Positions 7,840 through 15,945 of a DNA stretch of 34,443 bases are shown here, one piece after another. Below the pieces are notes generated by a model that did not search any database, was not told where the DNA came from, and saw nothing but the letters and a program-made list of their open reading frames with translations. The stretch spans positions 61,373-95,815 of the forward strand of contig NZ_JALHLF010000007.1 of NCBI RefSeq assembly GCF_022832435.1, given 5' to 3'. Position 1 is the stretch's first letter; the number at the start of each line of letters is the position of its first letter. Made by a program: the position numbers and the translations under genes. The DNA comes from Novosphingobium organovorum (lineage in GTDB: Bacteria; Pseudomonadota; Alphaproteobacteria; Sphingomonadales; Sphingomonadaceae).

Positions 7840-9327
7840 TCAGGCGGCGTGGGCGGGTTCGCGGCGGGCTTTCGCCTGGTCCAGCTGCTGGCGGGAAACC
7901 CACCATCCGTGGACTTGCGCGCGCATCGGCATGGGCATCGCCACGCGCGCCACCGGCCCGGCTGCAATGGCGCCTGCATCGATCACCCACAGCTCGGAAT
8001 CGAACCGGTTCTCGCCCACCTGTTTGTCCACGACCGTTAATAACCAGCCTTCCTTTTCGGGATCGGCCGAGGGGACGTGGACGGGCTCGTTGATGGCCAT
8101 GCCGGGGCCGAGCGGCAGCGCTTCGATGCGCCCGTTACTCGGCTCGATCTGGAGCAGCATGTTGAACGAGACGCCAACCGGCCCGCCCAGCACCGGGGGA
8201 CCGCCCTGCGGGTTGATGGTCAGATACCAGCCCTTGCGGTGCAGCCGTCCCTGGCTCGCATCGGGAATGCGCGGCATGTCGCCCGGAGGGCCGATCACGC
8301 GCGATTCGAAGCTTTCGCCGGGCTTGCCCATGTCGAAGCTCCAGCGGGTCAGCCCGCCCCCGACGTCCTGCTGCGCGCGATCCACCCCGCCCGCCTCGCG
8401 CATGAAGGGGAAGGCGCAGGTGTCCGACAGGCACACGTCGAGATGGACGAAATCGCCTTCCTCGTAGGCGTTGAGGAAATGGAACGCGGAAACCCCCTTG
8501 GGGCCCTTGAACCAGCGCATCTCCTCGACCTTGCCATAGCGCGGCATGATCCCGACCCAGCTTTCCAGCTCCTGCTGGTGCGCCCAGTGCGGGCCGCCCG
8601 CCGCGATCCGGTCAAGATCGGCGGTGGTCGGAAAAATCGGGAAGATGGCGTAGCGCTCGGTGATCAGGAAATCGTGAATGGTCGAGCAGTAGGGCTGCTT
8701 GAACCACTGTTCGCTGACAAGATTGCCATGCTTGTCGGCAATGCCGTAGGCGACGTCGAGACTGGCCAGCCCGCCGGCCTCGTAGCCGAAAAAGAACATC
8801 TCGCCGGTCACCGGGTCGATGCGTGGGTGCGCGGTGAAGGTCTGCGATTTGAGCGCGCCGTAATAGTCGAACCGGCCGAGCGTCTCGAGCGTTTCGGGAT
8901 CGATCTCGTAGCCAAGGCCGTCCTCCTTGGTCATCAGCAACCGCCCGGCGTGCCAGACCGGGGTGGTGTTGGCGACGGTGCGGTCCTTGCCCGCAACGCT
9001 GGGATCATCGGTATAGGGGTTGCGGTAGCGCCCGAAGAGCGCCTTGCGCGCCGCCTTTTCGAGCGCATAGCGTTCGGTCTCGACGAACTTGATGGCGTAG
9101 TCGACATGGCCACCATGGATGTCGAACTTGGCGATCATGCCGTCGGCCGAAAGCGCGATCTCGTCTTCGAACATCGGCGCGTGGGCGGGGTCGGGCACGG
9201 CGCGGAAGAAGGCGCCGTCGATCTCTTCGGGGATGGTCCCTGTGACTTCGAGATTGGACGCCGACCATTCGATGCCGACGGGGGTGTTGGTGCCTGTGAA
9301 ATGGACGGTCTGCGGAAAATCGGTCAC
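7840..9327 (-). CDS. Lignostilbene-type carotenoid cleavage dioxygenase
   Basis: This 495-aa seven-bladed propeller enzyme should use non-haem Fe(II) and O2 to split a stilbene double bond into two aldehydes. The four iron-ligand histidines fit H167 (TAHPR), H218 (TIHDF), H283 (AFHFL) and H473 (QVHGWW). In lignostilbene dioxygenases, Tyr101 and Lys134 hold the substrate 4-hydroxyl group; here Y101 (FGRYRNPYTDDPS) and K134 (LMTKEDGLGY) fall at the same numbers, so a 4-hydroxystilbene is more likely than a carotenoid. No signal peptide is seen, so it is cytoplasmic. The start is a GTG at 9327 behind GGAGAGGAAG. It lies 94 bp downstream of the GMC gene on the same strand and may belong to that operon. 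It would feed vanillin-type aldehydes to the aldehyde dehydrogenase and then LigM. The exact stilbene is unknown. Confidence 0.88.
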   Translation of the reverse strand: MTDFPQTVHFTGTNTPVGIEWSASNLEVTGTIPEEIDGAFFRAVPDPAHAPMFEDEIALSADGMIAKFDIHGGHVDYAIKFVETERYALEKAARKALFGRYRNPYTDDPSVAGKDRTVANTTPVWHAGRLLMTKEDGLGYEIDPETLETLGRFDYYGALKSQTFTAHPRIDPVTGEMFFFGYEAGGLASLDVAYGIADKHGNLVSEQWFKQPYCSTIHDFLITERYAIFPIFPTTADLDRIAAGGPHWAHQQELESWVGIMPRYGKVEEMRWFKGPKGVSAFHFLNAYEEGDFVHLDVCLSDTCAFPFMREAGGVDRAQQDVGGGLTRWSFDMGKPGESFESRVIGPPGDMPRIPDASQGRLHRKGWYLTINPQGGPPVLGGPVGVSFNMLLQIEPSNGRIEALPLGPGMAINEPVHVPSADPEKEGWLLTVVDKQVGENRFDSELWVIDAGAIAAGPVARVAMPMPMRAQVHGWWVSRQQLDQAKARREPAHAA

Positions 9328-9421
9328 GGCTACTTCCTCTCCAAAAGTGTAACCAGAACGGTTGTTTACGGTATTCTCCCCGGGTGGTCCCCGTATCGTT
9401 GCTCTGTGTGACGTGCCCCCC

Positions 9422-11032
9422 TCAGGCGGGGACGCGCAGGGCCTTCAAGACGTGATCGGAACCCTTGTCGCCGACCATGATCGCAGTGGCGTTGGTGTTG
9501 CCGGCGGGCAGGCTGGGGAAGACCGAGGCATCGGCGACCCACAATCCTTCGACACCGTGGACCGCAAGGTCGGCGTCGACCACCGCCATCAGATCGTCGC
9601 TGGCCCCCATCCTGGCCGTGCCGACCGGGTGGTAGAGCGGGATCGAGGCGAGCTTGACGTATTCGCGCAGCGCTTCGGGCGCCTGGAGCGGGACACCGGG
9701 GCGCACTTCGCCGGTGACCTGCGCGGCCATCGGCGAGGCGGCCATGATGCGGCGCGCGATGGCGATCCCCTCGACGATCTGCTCGATGTCGTCGTCGCTG
9801 CCCAGTTGACGGTGCGCGATCACCGGCGGGGCGAGCGGGTCGGGTGAGCGCAAGGTGATCCGCCCGCGCGAGGAGGGGCGCATCAGCCCGATCAGGGTAG
9901 AGACCGCCGCGTCCTTGCGCAGCATCAGCCGGCCCTGCTCGTCGAAATCGAAGGCGAAGGCGGCGAAGGAAATCTGCAGGTTGGGCGCGGGAAGCCCCGG
10001 ACGGCCGTGGACGAAGGCCTGCGCGTGGCCGATCCCGGTGGTCAGCGCACCGGTGCGGGCAAGCGCGAACTTGAGCACCTGCCAGGCCCCGCGCAGGCCT
10101 TGTGCATCGGTGTTGAGCGTGGTCGCGCTGACCGTGTTGACGAGGTGCGTGCCGACATGGTCCTGCAGGTTGCGCCCGACGCCGGGCCGTTCGCACACGA
10201 CGGGAATGCCCATGTCCTGAAGATGTTCGGCCGGACCGATGCCCGACAGCATGAGCAGGCGCGGGGTGTTCATCGATCCCGCGCTCAGCACCACGCCGCG
10301 CCGCGCGCGCAGCGTGCGCTCGGCGCCGTCCTGGCGCACGATGACGCCGGTGGCGCGGCCATTTTCGACAAGCACGCGCAGCACCTGGCATTCGAGCACG
10401 ACCTCGAGCATCGCGCCGTGGCTTTGCCCTTCAAGATAGCCGCGCGCGCTTGAACTGCGCAGGCCTGCGCGCTGCGAGACCTGGACGTAATCGACCCCTT
10501 CGGCGCATTGCCCGTTGAGGTCGGCAGAACGCGCGATGCCCGCCGCCTGCGCCGCCTCGATCCAGTCATCGGTGATGGCGTAGCGCGCGCGCACTTCGGA
10601 CACCCCGATCGGACCGCCGGTGCCGCGCCATTCGTCTGCGCCGCGCTCGTTGTCCTCCAGCCGCCGGAAATAGGGCAGGCAGCTGGCGTAGTCCCACCCT
10701 GTGGCGCCAAGCTCGGCCCAGTGGTCATAGTCCCACTTGTGGCCGCGGATAAACATCATCCCGTTGAGCGAACTTCCCCCGCCCAGCAGCTTTCCGGCGG
10801 GCCAGACATCGGCGCGTCCGCCCAGCGAGGGATCGGGCTCGACGGTGTAGCACCAGTCGAAATCGGGGTTCTGCACCAGGGAACTGGTGAGCGCGGGGAC
10901 CCGCGACTTGAGCACCTTGTCGGTGCCCCCGGCTTCGATCAGGCAGGTGCTGATGCCGCCTTGGGCGAGGCGCGCGGCCATCGCCGCACCGGCCGATCCG
11001 CCGCCGACGACGAGGATATCGGGTTCGTTCAT
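9422..11032 (-). CDS. GMC-family FAD alcohol oxidoreductase
   Basis: This 536-aa flavoprotein has the N-terminal FAD-binding GGGSAG (10-15), the Glu of the dinucleotide fold in IEAGG, and the C-terminal GMC signature. The active-site pair is present as H468 (YHPVGTARMG) and N512 (GNTNATAIM). The family oxidises primary or secondary alcohols; in Sphingobium SYK-6 members oxidise lignin side-chain alcohols (HpvZ on hydroxypropiovanillone, PhcC/PhcD on phenylcoumarans). I place the start at the ATG at 11032, with GGGAGAGAG just upstream; a TTG at 11050 would overlap the preceding gene. It follows the PQQ dehydrogenase gene by 14 bp in the NmrA-led operon. Oxidation of a gamma-hydroxymethyl group on an aromatic dimer or phenylpropanoid is the best guess; a choline-dehydrogenase-like role is less likely here. 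Confidence 0.88.
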   Translation of the reverse strand: MNEPDILVVGGGSAGAAMAARLAQGGISTCLIEAGGTDKVLKSRVPALTSSLVQNPDFDWCYTVEPDPSLGGRADVWPAGKLLGGGSSLNGMMFIRGHKWDYDHWAELGATGWDYASCLPYFRRLEDNERGADEWRGTGGPIGVSEVRARYAITDDWIEAAQAAGIARSADLNGQCAEGVDYVQVSQRAGLRSSSARGYLEGQSHGAMLEVVLECQVLRVLVENGRATGVIVRQDGAERTLRARRGVVLSAGSMNTPRLLMLSGIGPAEHLQDMGIPVVCERPGVGRNLQDHVGTHLVNTVSATTLNTDAQGLRGAWQVLKFALARTGALTTGIGHAQAFVHGRPGLPAPNLQISFAAFAFDFDEQGRLMLRKDAAVSTLIGLMRPSSRGRITLRSPDPLAPPVIAHRQLGSDDDIEQIVEGIAIARRIMAASPMAAQVTGEVRPGVPLQAPEALREYVKLASIPLYHPVGTARMGASDDLMAVVDADLAVHGVEGLWVADASVFPSLPAGNTNATAIMVGDKGSDHVLKALRVPA

Positions 11033-11046
11033 GGCCGCTCTCTCCC

Positions 11047-13248
11047 TCAATAGCTCGACAGGATGGTGAGGCTGGGCGCGTCGAGCGGTTTGCCTTGCGC
11101 CTGCAGTTCCAGCTCGCGTTTGCGTTCCTTGGCCTGTTCGTCGATCAGCCAGGCGTGGATGGCGTGGGCATCGTCCTTGCTGATGAGATCGTCCCAGCGC
11201 GGCATTCCGGCGGGCACGAACGCGCCTTCGAGCACGATCTGGTCGAACGCCTCGTGGATCTCGGGCGGCATGCGGCGAAGGTCGGGCACGCCCGAGCGGA
11301 TCTGGTTGGAGTGGCAGATCGCGCAGTTGCCAAAGAACACCGCCTGGCCGCGCGCGAGGGTTGCGGGCGTTACGCCGGGGGCTTGCGCGGGCGGCGCGGC
11401 GACGACCTGCGGGGCGGGTAGCGGGTCGGGCTTGGTGACGGGTTTGCCATCGAGCCGGAAAACCAGCAGCTGGTTTTCGTTGCCGTATGTGTAGGCCGCC
11501 GAATAGCGCGGCACGAAGCCCCAGCCGCCGCCGCCAAAGCCGGTGGCGACCGCGACATACTGCACGCCCCCCACGCGGTAGGTCATCGGTGCGGCCATGA
11601 TCGAGCGTCCGGTGTCGAGGCTGGCGAGGACTTTCCCGGTCCCGGCGTCGCGGGCGTAGAAATGCCCGTCAATGCTGCCGTGGAACACCAGTCCGGTGCG
11701 GGTGGCAAGCACGCCGGGGCGGTCCTGCCAGCCCGCGGTGTCGACCGCCCACTTGGCCTTGCCGGTCATCGGATCGATCGCGCGGACCTGCGAACTAAAG
11801 GGCTTGTCCTTGACCCACTGCCATTCGGGCAGCGCCTTGACCGCGTCCTGCAGCGGCGGGGGCAGGGTGGCGAGCGAATGCTCCAGGTCCGAGGTGAACA
11901 GCAGCGCGGTCTGGATGTTGAGCGCCTTCTTGCGGTGCGGGTCCTTGGGGTCGAGCGGGGGCGTCGGGAACATGAGGTTGCCCATGTCGAGCACCGAGGC
12001 GAAATAGAGTCCGCGCCCGGCATCGTAGGCCGCCGGATACCAGTTGCGCGCGCCGGGCGAGGCGGGAAAGACGATCCGCGGCCCCTTCCAGTAGTTGGCG
12101 CCGTTGGCGGTCTTGTTCGGGCGCCCGCTGGCAAGGTCGTAGCCCTTGGCCCAGCTCGTGCGCACGAGCGCGTTGATCGCGAGCGGCTTGCCGGTTTCGC
12201 GGTCGATCACGAACAGGAAGCCGTTCTTGGGCGCGTGCAGGATGACCGGGCGCGAACGGCCATCGATGGTCATGTCGGTGAGGACCATCGGCTGGGTCGA
12301 GGTGAAGTCCCAGGCGTCGCCCGGCGTTTCCTGATAGGCCCATTTCACCCGCCCGGTCTTGCGGTCGAGCGCGACGAGCGAGCCGAGGTAGAGGTTGTCC
12401 CCGCCACCGGGCGAACGGCGCTCGATGTTGTAGGGGCCGCCGTTGCCGACGCCGATGATGACCGTGTCGAAACGCGCATCGTAGTTGATCGCGTCCCACA
12501 CCGTGCCGCCGCCGCCGATGTCCCAGCGGCTGTCCTTCGACCATGTCGCCACCGCCTTGTCGAGCGCGGGGCTCTCCTGCGGCCCGAGCTTGGGGTCGCG
12601 GGGCACGGTGAAGAAGCGCCAGGCCTGTTTGCCGGTCGCAAGGTCATAGGCGGTGACATAGCCGCGTGTGTCGTACTCCGCGCCGCCGTTGCCGATCAGC
12701 ACAAGGTTCCCGGCCACTTCGGGCGCGCCGGTGATGGTGTAGCCGCGCGTCGTGTCGGTGAAGGTCTGGACCTTCCACAGGACCTTGCCGTTCTTCGCGT
12801 CGAGCGCGTAGAGCCACCCGTCGAGCGTGCCGACGAAGACCTTGCCCTGCGCCACGGCAACGCCCCGGTTGGCCTGGTCGCAGCAGGCGGCGCGGTTGGC
12901 CTGCATGTCGATCTCGGGGGTGAATGTCCACAGTTCGCGGCCCGTCGCGGCGTCGAGCGCGTAGGCCCGGCCCAGGTTGCCCCCGGTGTACATCACCCCG
13001 TCAACTACCACCGGGGTGGCTTCCTGCACGCGGTTGGTGCCCAGGTCATAGCTCCAGGCCAGGCCCAGGCGCGCGACATTGCCCGGATTGATGTCGGTCA
13101 GCGCGGAGAAGTGCGCGGCATCGGCCCCGCCCTTGGGGCTGGGCCAGTCGTCGCCGGTGCCCGGATTGGCGGCTTGTCCCGAAGCGAGCGAGCAGGCGGC
13201 GAGAATGAGGGCGGGCGCAACGATGAGCGCTTGGCGCAGGCGGCTCAC
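11047..13248 (-). CDS. PQQ-dependent quinohaemoprotein dehydrogenase, lipoprotein (first copy)
   Basis: This 733-aa periplasmic dehydrogenase combines an eight-bladed PQQ propeller with a C-terminal cytochrome c domain (CAICH, 642-646). The vicinal disulfide pair C122-C123 (ACCDQANRG), the Ca-ligand GVGNGGPYN and the catalytic Asp in AWDFTSTQ are all visible, so alcohol (or aldehyde) oxidation with electrons passed to haem is expected. The N-terminus is short with lipobox LAAC (C19), so the enzyme is probably membrane-anchored rather than soluble. The start is a GTG at 13248 whose GTGA overlaps the NmrA stop; the GMC gene follows after 14 bp. A periplasmic benzylic or allylic alcohol of an imported aromatic is a plausible substrate. 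PQQ biosynthesis genes are not in the window. Confidence 0.9.
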   Translation of the reverse strand: MSRLRQALIVAPALILAACSLASGQAANPGTGDDWPSPKGGADAAHFSALTDINPGNVARLGLAWSYDLGTNRVQEATPVVVDGVMYTGGNLGRAYALDAATGRELWTFTPEIDMQANRAACCDQANRGVAVAQGKVFVGTLDGWLYALDAKNGKVLWKVQTFTDTTRGYTITGAPEVAGNLVLIGNGGAEYDTRGYVTAYDLATGKQAWRFFTVPRDPKLGPQESPALDKAVATWSKDSRWDIGGGGTVWDAINYDARFDTVIIGVGNGGPYNIERRSPGGGDNLYLGSLVALDRKTGRVKWAYQETPGDAWDFTSTQPMVLTDMTIDGRSRPVILHAPKNGFLFVIDRETGKPLAINALVRTSWAKGYDLASGRPNKTANGANYWKGPRIVFPASPGARNWYPAAYDAGRGLYFASVLDMGNLMFPTPPLDPKDPHRKKALNIQTALLFTSDLEHSLATLPPPLQDAVKALPEWQWVKDKPFSSQVRAIDPMTGKAKWAVDTAGWQDRPGVLATRTGLVFHGSIDGHFYARDAGTGKVLASLDTGRSIMAAPMTYRVGGVQYVAVATGFGGGGWGFVPRYSAAYTYGNENQLLVFRLDGKPVTKPDPLPAPQVVAAPPAQAPGVTPATLARGQAVFFGNCAICHSNQIRSGVPDLRRMPPEIHEAFDQIVLEGAFVPAGMPRWDDLISKDDAHAIHAWLIDEQAKERKRELELQAQGKPLDAPSLTILSSY

Positions 13249-14159
13249 TTCGGCCAGCTCGCGCAGTGCTGGAGCATGACGTCGCGCAAAGAACGCGGGG
13301 GCCTGCCGGTCAGTTTCGCGACATGGTCGGTCGCCTGTTCGAAATAGCCTTCGCGGATCGCCTGGCCGAAGGTCACCATGTCGTCGCTCGACCAGGGGAT
13401 CGGCCCGTCGGGCACGATGTCGGAGGCGTGGCGCGGCACGCCCAGCGCGTCGAAATAGGCGAACATCGCCGCATCGTCGACCGGTTCGACCACGATTGGC
13501 TTGTCCGCGATTTCGCTCGCCATGGCCAACGCCTCGGGGATCGAGAGAAGCTCGGGACCGGTCAGGGTATAGGCGGTGTTGGCGTGGCCGTCCTGCGTGA
13601 GCACGCCGACCGCCGAGGCCACGCAGTCCTCGCGGCTGACGAAGGCGACCTTGCCCTCGCCGCAGTTGTCGGCCTTGCGGCCTTCGGCAAGGGCGGGGAT
13701 CACCATGGCGCGCGCGATGGCCTCGGCGTACTGGCTGTCGCGCAGGTGCGTCCAGGCCGCGCCCGAGGCTTCGATGATTTCCTCGGTGGCGCGGTGATCC
13801 AGCTTGACGATGGCCGGATTGCCGGGCGCATCGGCGGCGATCAGCGAGGTGTAGACGATGTGGCCGACTCCGGTAGCCACCGCGGCCTCCACAGCGTTAC
13901 GGTGCTGGCCCACGCGCGTGCCCACGCGCGCGGTGCTTATGAGCAGCATCCGCTCACCGCCTTGCATCGCGGCGGGAAGCGTGGCCGGATCGTCGAAATC
14001 CGCGCTGCGCACTTGTGCGCCCGCCTCGGCAAAGGGCTTGAGCTTTTCCGGGGTGCGGGTCAGAAACACGAGGTCTTCGGGCGCGCAGCGCGCCAGAAGC
14101 TGCTCTGCCGCGGCGCGGCCGAAGGCGCCCGATGCGCCGGTGACGATGATCTTGCCCAA
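13245..14159 (-). CDS. NmrA/QOR2-type NAD(P)H-binding oxidoreductase
   Basis: This 304-aa atypical short-chain dehydrogenase has the N-terminal dinucleotide motif TGASGAFG, the segment GHIVYTSLIAADAPGN and a later LDHRATEEIIEASG helix. These match the NmrA/QOR2 (quinone-reductase-like) branch. A classical Tyr-x3-Lys site is absent, as is usual there. Possible roles are NAD(P)H-dependent reduction of a quinone or enone, or redox sensing. Pinoresinol and phenylcoumaran reductases are distant relatives, but I see no strong match to them. Start is a TTG at 14159 behind GGGAAGAGAG. It is first in a leftward unit NmrA - PQQ dehydrogenase - GMC (perhaps - dioxygenase), transcribed from a promoter that shares its operator with the divergent NTF2 gene. 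Confidence 0.78.
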   Translation of the reverse strand: MGKIIVTGASGAFGRAAAEQLLARCAPEDLVFLTRTPEKLKPFAEAGAQVRSADFDDPATLPAAMQGGERMLLISTARVGTRVGQHRNAVEAAVATGVGHIVYTSLIAADAPGNPAIVKLDHRATEEIIEASGAAWTHLRDSQYAEAIARAMVIPALAEGRKADNCGEGKVAFVSREDCVASAVGVLTQDGHANTAYTLTGPELLSIPEALAMASEIADKPIVVEPVDDAAMFAYFDALGVPRHASDIVPDGPIPWSSDDMVTFGQAIREGYFEQATDHVAKLTGRPPRSLRDVMLQHCASWPK

Positions 14160-14204
14160 GGGTTCTCTCTCTTCCCAAGCTGCTCCGAATCTTCGACGGA
14201 GTTC

Positions 14205-14241
14205 TTGTGGGCAACAGTAACGAGTGTTACGATGTCGTCAA
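14205..14241. promoter_or_regulatory. Divergent promoters around GTAACGAGTGTTAC operator (NmrA operon / NTF2 gene)
   Basis: The palindrome with perfect 5-bp arms (14217-14230) lies within two opposed promoter-like elements. Leftward there is TTGACG (14236-14241), 17 bp, then ACTGTT (14213-14218). Rightward there is TTGTGG (14205-14210), 17 bp, then TACGAT (14228-14233). This is the clearest copy of the shared operator arrangement. Confidence 0.65.
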
Positions 14242-14303
14242 GGCGCGATACGGCCCCCGCTCGAAGCGCAGGCGGTATCGGCGCGAGATGGGAGAGAAGA
14301 GAC

Positions 14304-14801
14304 TTGGCACCAATTGCGATCGAAGACCGGCTGGCCCTGCAGGACCTGATTGCCGACTACAGCTGGGCGCTCGACACCGGCGACGTCGAGGCGCTGGTCG
14401 CCTGCTTCACCAGCGACGCGCGCATGGTCGAGGAAGTGTTCGAGGACCCGGACATCTGGGAAGGGCACGAAGGCATTCGCGGCATCGCCGAGCACTACCG
14501 CAACGCGCCCGGCTTTCCCGGCCGCCAGCACCACGTCACCCAGACCCAGTTCACGCCGCAGGCGGATGGATCGGTCACCATGCGCAGCTTTGCCTTCGTC
14601 ACCGAGTGCGAGGACGAGCCGCCCTACCTCCTGCGCTTCACCGGATGGTACGACGATCACGCGGTCAAGGGCGAGGACGGGCGCTGGCGCTTCCACCGCC
14701 GCACCGTGCGCCTGTGGGACGGCGCGGTGCTGAGCAAGTTCCCCGGACGCGGCCAGTGGGTGGCGCGCAAGCGTCCGGCTTCGCTGGTGATCCAGCGGTA
14801 G
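14304..14801 (+). CDS. SnoaL/NTF2-fold enzyme, possible stilbene-forming lyase (165 aa)
   Basis: This is a one-domain protein of the SnoaL_4 type. The N-terminal helix has DRLALQDLIADYSWALDTGD and an acidic VEALVACFTSDARM; a conserved His pair appears in RQHHVTQTQF. In Novosphingobium, LdpA is an NTF2-like enzyme that removes formaldehyde from diarylpropane diols to give lignostilbene, which a lignostilbene dioxygenase then cleaves. This gene shares a regulatory region with the NmrA-GMC-dioxygenase side, so a similar lyase, dehydratase or decarboxylase step on a dimer is reasonable but unproven. I chose TTG at 14304 because GGGAGAGAAG precedes it; the in-frame ATG at 14232 lies inside the operator and has no ribosome site. 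The long open frame upstream of 14232 is an antisense shadow of the NmrA gene. Confidence 0.8.
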   Translation: MAPIAIEDRLALQDLIADYSWALDTGDVEALVACFTSDARMVEEVFEDPDIWEGHEGIRGIAEHYRNAPGFPGRQHHVTQTQFTPQADGSVTMRSFAFVTECEDEPPYLLRFTGWYDDHAVKGEDGRWRFHRRTVRLWDGAVLSKFPGRGQWVARKRPASLVIQR

Positions 14802-14929
14802 GGGAGAGGGGGCAAGGGTGGTTCTCTCGGTGGATTTCCAAGAGCCCACCCCCAGCCCGGCCCGGCCCGCAGGCGGGAGGGGGGAAGCAGGGTGTCCTTC
14901 CGACCTTTCTGAAGGGCCGGTCCAATGGG

Positions 14930-15484
14930 TCAGCCGCGCAAGTGCAGCACCCAGCTGACGCTTGAGAGTCGGTCGGCCTGGGGTTTGCTATGCGGCTGCG
15001 CGCGGGGCGGAGTGTCCATTGCGCCAAGCGCGTAGTGCGCGAAGGCTTCGGGCCAGAGCGGGCCACTGGCGCGGGTCAGGGCGGCGAGATCGTGTGGCGC
15101 GCGTCCGCACCGGGCATCGCCAAGGCACCCGGTACGGTGCCCGATGCGGACGCGCGCATCGTAGCCGAGCTCGCGCGCAGCGTCGATGAAAAGCAGCCGG
15201 TCGGCCTCCTGGCTGATCGCAAAGACCTGGCCGGGGCGTGTGGCGAGGAGCGTGCGGGCCAGGCGGATCGGGTCGCCCGACAGCACGAGGCTGGGCTGGC
15301 CAAGCGCCTGTGCGCGCGCGGCAAAGCGGCGTCCGGCGGCAAGGCTGGGATCGTGGAGGAGCAGGACCGAGGCGTCCTTCGGCGCGGCGGCAAACGCACC
15401 GGGAGGCAGGGCGGCGCTCAGCAGCCCGGCGGGCAGGGCCAGGCTCGAGTGGGCGAGCAGCGCGCGGCGGGTGAGCGGGCTCAT
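14930..15484 (-). CDS. Exported protein of unknown function in PchX position
   Basis: This 184-aa protein has a twin-arginine-like leader (SPLTRRALLAHSS followed by a hydrophobic stretch ending AFAAA). The mature part shows SVLLLHDPSLAAGRRFAARA and two Cys in GCLGDARCG; I recognise no domain. It overlaps the cytochrome c gene by ATGA (start 15484), so it is surely co-translated with the flavoprotein and cytochrome. The p-cresol methylhydroxylase operon of Pseudomonas putida, pchACXF, also carries a gene of unknown function, pchX, next to the two subunit genes, so this could be the counterpart: an assembly, export or flavinylation helper. That is inference from position; I cannot confirm sequence similarity. 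Confidence 0.72.
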   Translation of the reverse strand: MSPLTRRALLAHSSLALPAGLLSAALPPGAFAAAPKDASVLLLHDPSLAAGRRFAARAQALGQPSLVLSGDPIRLARTLLATRPGQVFAISQEADRLLFIDAARELGYDARVRIGHRTGCLGDARCGRAPHDLAALTRASGPLWPEAFAHYALGAMDTPPRAQPHSKPQADRLSSVSWVLHLRG

Positions 15485-15945
15485 CGGCGCGCCTTTCGCG
15501 ACGTGGGGGCCGCATCGTGCGCGAGGTAGTGCGCGATGGCCGCAAGCTGCGCATCGCTCGCCTCGCCGCGCGGGATCGCGGGCATGTTGCCGATCCCCAT
15601 GCGCGCGGCCTGGATCACGAAGTCGGCGGTAAGATCGGTGCGCTTTTCGAGCAGGGGCTCGTCGCTGCGGCGGGCGAGCAGGCCGGTGCCCATGCCGTTG
15701 GGCCCGTGGCACATGGCGCACTTTTCGAGGAACAGCCGCTCACCTGGTCCGGCGTCGGGACGCGAGGAGACCGTGAGTGGGGCGGGCAGGGGCGGTGGGC
15801 CCTTGGGTTCGGAGGCGGGTGCGGAGGCGGGTGCTGGCGCCGGGGTGTCGGCGTGCGCAGCGGCGAACGCGGCGGCCAAGGCAAGCGCACCCACGGTGGC
15901 GAGGGCAAAGGGACGGCGGCGGCGGGGCGTGCGAACGGGGGTCAT
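15481..15945 (-). CDS. Periplasmic cytochrome c subunit (PchC/EhyA-like)
   Basis: This 154-aa protein has an Arg-rich n-region and a hydrophobic signal segment (about 12-32, ending AHA), a Pro/Ala-rich linker (34-57), and one class I cytochrome c domain with CAMCH at 76-80 and a likely axial Met in GNMPAIP (M121). A small c-type cytochrome encoded directly after a VAO/PCMH-type flavoprotein is the hallmark of p-cresol methylhydroxylase and eugenol hydroxylase, in which it takes electrons from FAD and passes them to the respiratory chain. Start ATG at 15945 overlaps the flavoprotein stop (ATGA), and the next gene overlaps its own stop in the same way. The gene order flavoprotein then cytochrome is compatible with tight stoichiometry. 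Confidence 0.88.
   Translation of the reverse strand: MTPVRTPRRRRPFALATVGALALAAAFAAAHADTPAPAPASAPASEPKGPPPLPAPLTVSSRPDAGPGERLFLEKCAMCHGPNGMGTGLLARRSDEPLLEKRTDLTADFVIQAARMGIGNMPAIPRGEASDAQLAAIAHYLAHDAAPTSRKARR

Noticed and set aside
9349-9369. Possible fifth GTAAC-type operator before the stilbene dioxygenase gene
   Set aside because: Only one half-site (GTAAC) matches; the other half is GTTTAC at the wrong spacing. Not counted as a member of the motif set.
13245-14159. NmrA protein as a pinoresinol or phenylcoumaran reductase
   Set aside because: The sequence pattern is closer to QOR2-type NmrA proteins, and I cannot identify the catalytic Lys region of the lignan reductases.
13266-14303. 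Apparent 346-codon N-terminal extension of the NTF2 gene at 14304
   Set aside because: It runs antisense through the NmrA gene and the operator. A good ribosome site precedes TTG 14304, where the conserved domain begins.
14802-14929. Possible small gene or terminator between the NTF2 gene and the exported protein
   Set aside because: The 128-bp gap between convergent genes is G/C-rich with imperfect repeats but has no ribosome site, coding pattern or clear hairpin with T-tract.
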